DNA from: Posidonia oceanica
Lineage: Eukaryota > Streptophyta > Magnoliopsida > Alismatales > Posidoniaceae
Assembly (NCBI GenBank): GCA_037176725.1
Contig: JAZBRS010000029.1
Location: 49,300,001-49,364,000 of the forward strand
DNA length: 64,000 nucleotides
Direction: 5' to 3'
Under the pieces are notes generated by a model. The model did not search any database. It worked only from the letters and a program-made list of their open reading frames with translations, and was not told the origin of the DNA. Positions 54,965 to 64,000 of this stretch are shown here, piece after piece. Position 1 is the first letter of the stretch; each line of letters opens with the position of its first letter. The translations under genes were made by a program, and so were the position numbers.

Positions 54965-57900
54965 TGTAGACACCCTAATTTGACAGGCCAAATTGGTGGT
55001 TCTCTCTGAAACCCTTTTCCCCCAAAACCCTAGAAGAACTCTAGGTTTGCACTCTCCAAAACCCTAGAAGAACTCTAGGTTTGTACTCCCCAAAACACTA
55101 GAAGAACTCTAGGTTTGCACTCCCCAAAACCCTAGAAGAATTTTAGGTAAATCTCCCCTAAAATCCTAGAAAAGCTCTAGGATAGCATCTCTTAAACCCT
55201 AGGTTAGCATAGGACACTCCCATGCATGCACAAGTCCAAGCCTTTCTCCTTCTTTCTTCTGCTATTATCCTTTTCTTTCTTCTTCTCTCTCCTCTTTATC
55301 CTCTCTCTCTTTCTCCTTCTTTTCCTCTCTTTTCTTGTTCTCCATGGTCCCTCCCCACTCTTGCTCCTCCTCACTTCTTCTACTTTCTTCCTTTTATTTT
55401 ATTTCTACTTTATTTTATTTTATTTTATTTTATCCCATTCTATTTGATCTTTAATTTCTTTTTTCTTTTTTCTCCTCCTTCTTTTCCCTCCTTCTCTTCT
55501 TTCTTTTATCTCCCTCTCTTCATACCCCAACCCACTTCTTCCCCTTTTTTTCTTTCTTTCTTTTCTCCTCTTCCCCTTTTCCTCCACCTCTTCATGTTCT
55601 CCACGGGCCCATTGGTCCCAGCCAACTCACCCCCTTTTTTCTTTCTCTATTTCTTTCCTTCCCTCTTCCTTTCTTTCCTCCTTTCTTTCCTTCTTTCTTT
55701 CTTTCTTTCTTTTCTTTTTCTTCCCCTTTTTTTTTTCTCTCAACCCAGCCCAACTGCCACTTCTACCCCTTTTTTCCTCTTTTTGAGCCCAACCCATTTC
55801 CCCTTTCACCCTTTTTTCTCTCCTTTTTTCCTTTCCTCCACCCCCATTCTTCTTCCTTTCTTTCTATTTTTCTTTTCCTTTTTTCCTCTCCCCCTCCTGC
55901 AGACCAGGCCCGGCCCAGCAAGCCCCTTTCTTTCTTTTTTTCTTTTTCTCTGCAGGCTCAGCCCGTTGCCTTCCTTTTCTCCACCTGCCCCCTTCCTTCT
56001 GTAAATCCTTTTTCCCTCTCCCGCGCAACTGCAGCTCCCCTTTATCCGCCACCCCCTCCTTCTCCACCTTATTCGACGACTTACTCGCCCTCCCATCGCC
56101 ACTTACTCCCACCGAAAACATCCCGCCGATCGTGCTCTCACGCGCTCTCACAGCCAGCACTCTGCACCACCTCACCTCAGCAGCTTCCCACTGCCCCAAG
56201 CATTCCCTTACCCCCTCACTGCCTCCTGTGCACTCTCCAGAGAACACAACGCACGCACCAGCACCCAGAATTCTCCCCCAGAGTGCTCAGCATTCCCCCA
56301 GCAACCCACTGCATCCGATTTTCACCACAGCACGCCCCCACTGCAACTCACCGCACAAAGCCCTGCATGCACCCCAGCTCACCACCATCGCTCCCCCTAG
56401 CCTCCCACGATCCCAAAGAGTGTGAGAGTGGCCGGAGAGAGCCACAGAGTAGCCCCGTTCACCTGAATTGACCCTGTCCACCCAAAAAACCGCATTTCTT
56501 CCCTGAGTAGTGGAACGGACTTTTGGGAGCACCTGAGCATCCCAGGCCACCAGCTACTGACTTCGATTGCCCCACGCAGCCCCCGGCCCTCCACGTGCCT
56601 CTGCGACCCACCGTCGGACAGCTACAACCCACCGAGGTCGTCAGCTCTCCTCAGCCTCCCACGTAGGTAACTAAATTCATTTTAGAACTCCATGCATGCT
56701 CGTGTTGCTTACTAGCATTTAAATTCAGCTTTTACTGCTTTATATCGCGTTTCGAGCTCCGCCACGAGCTCTGTCTTCCCCAATGACGGCAAACCCCCAC
56801 AGACGCCTGCCTGGCTGTCTGGGCTATCGCCACCCCCGCCGCTGCCTCCCAGCAGCTCCTTCTCCCTTCCACGGTTCGCTCTGGCACCTTGCCGCAGCAG
56901 CAGCACCTCCCCCTTGCCGCCGAGCTTCGCCGGAATTCTCTGCAAAATTTGCAGAGACCGGTCGGCAGCTCCGCAGTCTCCCTTGCATTGCATGTGCCTC
57001 AAGCACGTCCGCAGTAGCCCCCTCGTGCCTCCTACATCGTCCACAGCGGCTGCAACAGCCCTCTATCGCCGAGGCTTCGCCGGACACCTCTGCAAAATTT
57101 GCAGAGGTCGACCAGTAGCTCCAGCCACCGCCCCGCGCCACTTGTGCCTCTAGCACCTCCGCACCATCGCCCTCCAGCTCCCCAGCACCTCTGCAGCAGC
57201 CGCGGCACACCGGAACCGCCGTGCAGCAGTCGTCTTCTCCGGTCAACCTCTACAACCGCTGTCGTGCTCCGAGCAGCTCCGCACCTCCGGATGCCTCCCC
57301 GAGCTCTGTTGCACCTCTAGGAGTCTGTCCCCGCCTCACCCGCCGTCTTCTGCAGCCTCCAGCACTTGTTCCGACGTCGGCCACCTCTGCAGAAATTCAA
57401 CCACGTCGGCAGAGCAGCTCCGACACCCTCCTACGCCGCCAAGACCACTGCCATGCTCCCCTGCACCACCCACAGCTTCCTAGACCCTCAGCCGGGCCTG
57501 CCGCCCACCGGACCGCCACCTCCTCCCCTTTCTTCTCTGGCTACGGTGCTGCAGTGTCGGGCGGCACTGTAGCACTGTAGCTGGTTTAGTTTTAATTTAA
57601 TTTTCTAAGTTAATATCATACATTGCATTTAGGTTCCTAGGTTTATTTATGTTTGCATTTAGGTCCTTGCATCAATCAGAATCATTTAAATTCGCATTTA
57701 AACTATACTTCATTAAAATAAAATACTGCATGTTTCCCTATTTGCATTTCAGTCCCTCTTTAGCTTCAGTAACTTAAATTTATTTGCATGCATTGCATCT
57801 AGGCCCTTATGTTTATTTATGCTTGCATTTAGGTCCTACATCAATTAAAATCATTTAATTCAGCATTTTAACTTTATTGCATTGCATTTAAATCCTCTGT

Positions 57901-60590
57901 TCTAGTTTATTTGCACTTAAGTTCTCAACTACATCACAGCATGCATTTAATTTAGCATTTTACCTTACTGTATTGCATTTGCATCCCCATGCTTTAATTT
58001 ATTGCATTGCGTTTAGGTCCTTAACAAATCACAGCATGTATGACATCTTTAATTTTATTTTTGCTACATTGCATTTGCATCCCTGACATTTAGTTTAATT
58101 GCATATTAGTCCTGCATCAATTGAAATGTCATTTAATCTGCATTTTAGACTTTATTGCATTACTGAAAAGCCCTGCATGTTTTGAAAATTGCATTTAAGT
58201 CCTGTAACATGTTTACATGTGATTTAAATGTGATTTTCTTGGCTTTATTGCATTGTAAATAAGTCCTGATGGTTTTAATATTGGCATTTAGGTCCTGTTT
58301 TGTTATAAACAGTGATTTAAATGTAAGTGTTAACCTTATTACATTGCAATAAAGCCCAGCAAGTTTTAAAAATTGCATTAAGGTCCTTCTTGCCTCAAGA
58401 AGTCCTTTAATTGCATCCCTTTAAAACTGCATTGCATTGCATGCTAATTTTGCACTTCATTTGTTTGCATTAAGGACTTGCCTGCATCTAGAAGTCTTTT
58501 AATTACATTCTAAAACTAATCTGCATTGCATTTTAATCCTGCATTAAGTTTTAATTGCATATAAGTCCTTCCTGCTTCTAGAAGCCATTAAATGCTATGT
58601 CTTGACTTCATTGGAATTGCATTTGCATCCAGCATCTGCATATAAGCCCAGCATGCATTAATCTTCGCATTTAGCATCATTTAGCTGCCATGTTGCACTG
58701 CAATCATGTACAATAGTCATTTTAATTGCATATCTTAACTATTGCATGCTTTAATCTTTGCCATTGCATTGCACATCATCTGTCATGTTTTCCTGCATTG
58801 CATATAGGCCCACATGTTGCATGCATTTGCATTTCTAGCCCTGCATTGCATTTAAACCCTGTAGTTTTCTAAAGTTGCACATAGGACCCTATAGTTTTCT
58901 AAAATTGCACATAGGTCCCTACATTTACATTCTTGCGTGCATAGCATCACCATGGCATTGCATATAGTTCCCATGCATCCATTAAGGCATTGTTAGCCTC
59001 CTAACATGTAAGAGACCTTGCATTGCATACACTTAGGGCTAATTTTGCACTTAGACCCCTATTTAGCTCGCTTTTGCTAGCCCTTGAGCCATCTGACTTG
59101 CAATTTGAATAACTTTTGATCGGACCGTTGGATCTTCATGATCTAACTATCCAGGTCTTCCCGGTTGAATGATCTTTCATTCTAACCAAAGTTATCTCAG
59201 ATCAGGCCTCAGATTCTCAAGATAAGCCCAGCTGAAGCACTGCATAGCATTCATTCCCTTATCAATTGCATTGCATGCATTGTTCTCGCATTCTGTCTCC
59301 CCATGCATATAGAATAGGCTTTGCCGCACCTGCTTTTGTTTTATCGCCTGCATTGGCATCGTTTTGCGTGCCCGCATTCGTTTTCTTTTGCATTGCATCG
59401 TCTAGCGTGTCGCTCTGTTTTCTTTTGCATATCGTTTGCATTTGCGTCGTTTTACGCACCCACATTCGTTTTCTATTGCATTTGCCTCGTTTTGCGTGCC
59501 AGCATTTGTTTTATTTGCATATCGCTTGCATTTGCATCATTTTGCGTGCCAGCATTTGTTTTTATTTGCATATCGCCTGCATTTGCACCATTTTGCATGC
59601 CAGCATTTGTTTTATTTGCTTATCGCTTGCATTTGCATCGTTTTGTGTGCCCATTTTGTTTTTATTTGCATATTGCCTGCATTTGCCTCATTTCACGTGC
59701 CAGCATTTGTTTTATTTGCATATCGCCTGCATTTGCCTCGTTTTGCGTGCCCGCATTGGTTTCGTTTGCATATTGCCTGCATTTGCATCGTTTTGCATGC
59801 CCACATTCGTTTTCTTCGCGTACCACTTGCGTTTGCACCGTTTTGCATGCCCGCTTTGTTTTCTTTTGCATGTCGCCTGCATTCGCACCGTTTTCCGCAC
59901 CTACTTTCACTTTCCCTTGTATGTCGTTTGCATTGCATGTTTTCATTGCTGTTTTGTTTTATCGCCTGCATTTGCATTAGAGTGATGATGCTTATTGCCT
60001 AGGAGTTTACACGAACCAGGGCTTGCCCGTTCGGAACACTAGCAGCGTTGCTGAGCACATAGATAGCACGTTTAATTCCCTGCATGCATCTTAGCACCTA
60101 GAGCATACATTAGAGCATCCAATTAGACATTCATGGCATTTAGGTACTTGGCATGCATCTTCCTGCATCTGCGAGCGAGATAGCCTAAGAAAGACCGATT
60201 CTCGGACGTATTGGGGTGCCTAATACCTTCCCCGTGTGTAACAGGAGTCCTTGCCCTTTCTCTTGGCCTGCAATGACCATTTCCCTCATCCTAGGCACGA
60301 GTCATAGCATAGCATAGCATTGCATTGCATAGCATCGCCTCTCTTTGCATCCTCTTTGCATCCGGTTTTGCATGTCTTTTCATGCATTTCCCTCGGTTTT
60401 CCTTGTCTCCCAACTTAATAGACATGGTGGCGACTCTGATTTGTCTTATCATTTCTTTTTCTTCTTTTTGCCAGCGTTTCCGAGTCAAGTTTCTTTCCTC
60501 GGATCTTGCCGCATATAGTGAACCTATTTCGATCGGTGCACGCGAGCTTTGGCATCGTGCATGGACGATCTGAATTTCAGGATTACTACA
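54965..60590 (+). repeat. Element D 5' LTR (5626 bp)
   Basis: Ends TGTAGACACC and GGATTACTACA. Contents: AACCCTAGAAGAACTCTAGG repeats (55020-55200), CT-rich tracts (55240-55980), GC-rich block (about 56050-57570) with a donor-like TAG/GTAACT at 56667, GCATTTAGGTCC repeats (57610-59060), a conserved block (59115-59240) whose donor-like site is AAG/ATAAGC, a 50-60 bp GCATCGTTTTGCGTGCC array (59330-59930), a decayed TATA-like core, and the terminal module with GTGGCGACTCTG at 60427-60438. No host-type gene. Confidence 0.9.
60427..60438 (+). other. PBS-like 12-mer inside LTR D
   Basis: GTGGCGACTCTG, identical to the junction plus PBS of elements A and C, 152 bp before the LTR end. It is closer to the A/C PBS than element D's own PBS, which carries TGGTGACT. 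Confidence 0.8.
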
Positions 60591-60591
60591 G

Positions 60592-60609
60592 TGGTGACTC
60601 TGCTGGGGA
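60592..60609 (+). other. Element D primer-binding site
   Basis: TGGTGACTCTGCTGGGGA, one C-to-T change at a CpG relative to A and C. Confidence 0.88.
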
Positions 60610-61762
60610 GATGGGAATCACCAGTGGATATTCCGTTGAAGATTCTAGACTCCGGCTTTCGCTCCAGGCATTCTCGCCGCTTGCGCTTTGCATTTCTTTG
60701 CTTGCCTTGTGCTTTTGCATGCCTTTTCTATCTACTTGCCTAGCCTGCTTACATGCTTTATTACTTGCTTTGATTTTACATGCTTTACTGCTTGCCTGCC
60801 TTTACTTGCTTTACTTACCCGCTTATTCTCGCTTATTTCCTACATTGCATGTCTAAACACTTGCTTGGTGCACTATGCATGCCTTTTGAGTGAGGAATGC
60901 TTTCTTTTACATCAATGCTATGCCACAGCACCTGCACATGCCATGCATACTTGCTTTTTGCTATGATGAATGTTTTCCCTTTCACTATCATGCCCACAGC
61001 ACTAGTATATTTTCTTCCCCTTTTGCCCTTAGCCTAAGGACAATTAGAGATTGATTGCTTCCCCCACGGCTAACTAAAAACGGCAAGTAAAAAGAATCAC
61101 CTGTAGGAGCAACTAGAGACTGCAACACACCTGCACCCCCCTGAGTTAATAAAATGCGCAAGATAAAACTCAAAGCATTTTCATAAAGCATCATATAAGG
61201 CATGCATTCTTCTCATCTAAGTCCTCCTACAGTCTGAGAAGGACAGTCTTGGTCTCTCGTTCGGTTGCTTTGGCACAAGACGAGTTGGTCGGTCTGTCCC
61301 CTCTTGTTAGGGGTCGCATTAGTGCTACTAGAGGGTATAGCTCTTGCTTCAGCAGGGTCAAGGCCACTAACGCACCACCCGTTATACCTGAGCTTTGGGC
61401 CAGGGTTTAGACGGGACCTACCTTTTCTAGCTTGAGACGGCGACCTGTACACCCATGAGCGTCCGAAGTAGACTACCTACTAGGACACCCTAGATTGGTG
61501 AGGCAGAGCATGTTAGAAAGCATACATCTGCATTCATAACATACATCAAAGCATTTGCATTTTACTTTCGGGTTCTAACCCTTTTTTTGCTTGCCTTCTG
61601 CATAGAGGTCAGTGAGCGAGTTCCTTTGCTGGAGCTTGAGTGCATTCTCTTGCTGACACTCCTGTCGCGACACTTTCTTCTGACCATCCTCTTCTGAGCT
61701 ATTTCGCCTTCACAACGATAGCTCCCCCTAGGATTCGTCCTCTTGCCCCCTGTTGCAGTCCT
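60610..61762 (+). other. Element D 5' leader
   Basis: Homologous to the leaders of A and C, with no ORF. It includes the CCTAAGGACAATTAGAGA block near 61035. Confidence 0.75.
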
Positions 61763-64000
61763 ATGATCACTTGCTCTCGGTTAGCGATGGCCCAGTTTGT
61801 TTGTAATTCTCAGGTCCCTGTTGCCCTGGAGGGGGTTCCCGTTTCGGCCCCTCTGACTCTCGCCTTGGTTCCCTCTGTACCAGCGTCTCCTTCTCTAGTA
61901 CAGTTGTCTCCCCTCTATTCTGTGGGGCAGTGGCAGACTCCGCGGGACCCGGTTGCCGAGTTCTTCTTGGTATTCGCCGCCCGCGCTCCCGAGCCGCCAC
62001 TGACTCCTCCTTCTCAGGGTTATGTCACTTCTGACACCCACCCTGCTACAGCGACTTTCGCCTTAGGACCTCCACCTCTTGGACGATCTGCGTCCCGACC
62101 GCTTGACCCTGGTCCCTCGCCGGCCCTACAACTTAGCATACTCACTAAAGGGTCCCCTGAGGCACAGTATCGGTAGCTGATGGAGACCGCCCAGAGACTG
62201 CAGGGCATGGCTCTATCTCTTCGCCCTTCCTTCACTCTTGCTGCTCTCGAGGCTTTGCTGCGGCCTGCTCTTGCGTTGCAGTCATTCCCTTCTGCACCCC
62301 TGCCCAGACCATCGTCCTAGCTACTCACTGCTCCGGCAATGGGGGCTCAACTTCCACCTCCAGCATATGCACAATGCAATGCACAGCATCCTCCTCTACC
62401 ACCTGGTGGCCAGTCCTATGGGCTGGTTGGAGCGCAGTACCCCTCAGGCCCGCTGCCCGGCACCGTGCCGGTGCAGCAACTAGCGCTCCAACACTCTGCA
62501 TCACTTATTGCACTGCAAGCTAGTTACTCCTACCCCTTGCATCAGCAATTTCCCACCCTTGCATGCATTCCAGCACACACAACACCTTTGCATGGGTATG
62601 CCGCCCATCCCGTCGCTCCTCCAGGCGACGCGATGGTGGATCTAGAGGTGCACCATGGTGCGTCCTTTTCGGCGTATGTGGCCCCTGCCCCTGCTGCACC
62701 ACCCCCTTTGGCAGTAGCTCCAGAATCCAACAATGACAGGTTTGCTGTTACGGAGAAAGTACTTCGACAAGTGCAGGGTACGGACCTCCCGTCCTACCAG
62801 TTCCGGGACCTTTGTTACTTCTCCGAGGCGGTGCTCCCACCAAAGTTTCGCATCCCGGTCTTCAAAAAATACAATGGTAGAGGCTGTCCAACCACACACC
62901 TGAAGGCATACTGCGGAGATCTCGCTCAGCTCCAGGCTGACGAGAGGTTGCTTATCCGCTTGTTCCAGAAAAGTCTAACTGGCCTTGTGCTTAAGTGGTT
63001 CACCTCACTTGATATGGCCACCATCAAGACGTGGAACGACCTCAGCCAGGCGTTCTTAGGACAATATTCCTTCAACCTGGACCTGGTCCCCAAGCATGCA
63101 GACCTGGTCGCAACAAAGTAGAACCCCGGCGAGTCGTTTGGGGAGTATGTCGGCCGCTGGTGCGCTTTTGCTTCACAGGTTCGAGACAGACCCTCTGACG
63201 AGGAGTCCCTCGAGATTGTGATCAGTGGTGCACAGCCCGCTACCGGGGCTCTGCTCTGCATTCAACCCGTCACGACCTTCACAGCACTGATTCGGGTTGG
63301 CACCCGCATGGAGAGTTCGCTAGGGAGTGGCAACTTCTCGGTACTCTCTGCATTTGCCAAGCAGGCATCCATCGGCGGCAACACTAGCAGCAATACCAGC
63401 AACAACAACAGCAGTAGTACCAGCAGCCGTCCTAAGAAGAAGGACTCGTCGAAACCCGCTGTTGCCTACATCAACGCCACACCCGCACCCGCCCCTGCGC
63501 CTGTGCCTGTTCTGTAGTCGATTTGATCTCCCTCGAATCAGGTAGTGTACGCACCAGCACCTAGGGCACACCCCACACCACAAATCACTACCACCGCCCA
63601 ACCGGTGTATCCTACCGCATCGGTCCGGCAAGCGTAGCCCTAGGGGCCAAGGTGACCATTCAGAGAGCGGCATCAATTCACCCCACAGGTGGAACCGCTG
63701 AATGTTGTCCTCCCCAAGGTCGTGTCATATCTGAGGTTTCCCGAGGTTCGCCTGCCGCCAAATCCACTTCCGTATTAGCATAAGGCGAATCTCTTTTGTG
63801 ACTTTCATCGAGCTGTAGGGCACTCGACGAACAGTTGCCTCACTTTACGGGACGCCATTCAGAATCTGATCGAATCAGGAACAATTACGATCCACACGCA
63901 CGAGGCATCCACATCAGCTCCTCCATCAGCATCAGCCTCTGCATTAGCATTAGCATCTCCTCATCCCAGCATCATCCACCAGCCCCTGCCGGAGCATTCC
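61763..64000 (+). pseudogene. gag: Element D Gag, decayed, partial
   Basis: ATG at 61763 gives MITCSRLAMAQFV; the inner ATG is 61787. The gag core spans about 62840-63300 (VFKKYNGRGCPTTHLKAYC, LLIRLFQKSLTGLVLKWF, TWNDLSQAFLGQYSFN). The knuckle-like segment LFCDFHRAVGHSTNSC lies near 63790-63840. The frame is constant, with TAG stops at 62174, 62318, 63119 and 63515, two more near 63636-63644, and one near 63777 where Trp is expected; TGA occurs at 63524 and near 63653. At 63119, element C reads Gln. The frame runs off the window. Confidence 0.9.

Larger units (their letters stand above)
54965..64000 (+). mobile_element. Element D: Tat-type retrotransposon, right-truncated by the window
   Basis: 5' LTR 54965-60590, PBS 60592-60609, leader, and gag from 61763/61787 to the edge. 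It inserted into the mobile-domain pseudogene; the left flanking bases TATAC (54960-54964) should recur after its 3' LTR beyond the window. Its LTR is the same family as LTR B. Its gag is closely related to A and C. Confidence 0.9.

Overview
The window looks like repeat-dense nuclear DNA of a flowering plant. The evidence is nested Ty3/gypsy LTR retrotransposons with very large LTRs (3.2-5.9 kb), Tat-type gag-pol proteins with a second RNase H, a plant-mobile-domain gene fragment with a short GT-AG intron, and half of a Tourist-like MITE. I cannot name the species. I see no rRNA or tRNA gene, no CRISPR array and no bacterial-type operon.

Layout. (1) 1-11274, minus strand: element C, with 5' LTR 5398-11274, primer-binding site, leader, gag and protease; the rest lies off the left edge. 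(2) 11275-14827, plus strand: the 3' non-coding end of element B, containing a 21-bp minisatellite, a 50-bp tandem array, a conserved hairpin block and a polypurine tract (PPT). It is followed by B's 3' LTR, which now runs from 14828 to 51982 because two other elements have inserted into it. (3) 15676-42979: element A, a complete but decayed element of about 27 kb with both LTRs, PBS, gag, protease, RT, two RNase H regions, integrase, a decayed DUF7745-like reading frame, a hairpin-rich tandem array and a PPT. Solo LTR E (29929-35363, target duplication GTAGG) sits inside A. (4) 44269-49380: solo LTR F (target duplication CATTG), inserted into the rest of B's 3' LTR. (5) 51983-54964: the only stretch that is not LTR element, holding a truncated MITE and a two-exon plant-mobile-domain-like pseudogene cut off by the next element. 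(6) 54965-64000: element D, with 5' LTR, PBS, leader and gag, running off the right edge.

Inferred insertion order: B is older than A, C and F; E is younger than A; D entered the mobile-domain gene independently. All elements share a terminal 3' LTR module (a degenerate repeat array, a TATA-like core, a conserved R/U5-like region and a PBS-like motif), although the upstream parts of their LTRs fall into several types.

The coding copies are non-autonomous today. Their stops are strikingly non-random: about 20 of 24 in-frame stops in element A are TAG, mostly where a relative has CAG (Gln), as expected from deamination of CHG-methylated cytosine. The most interesting structures are the hairpin arrays in the 3' regions of A and B, which show compensatory changes, the PBS-like motif repeated inside each LTR, recurrent splice-donor-like sites inside the LTRs, and the extra DUF7745-like frame carried by A.
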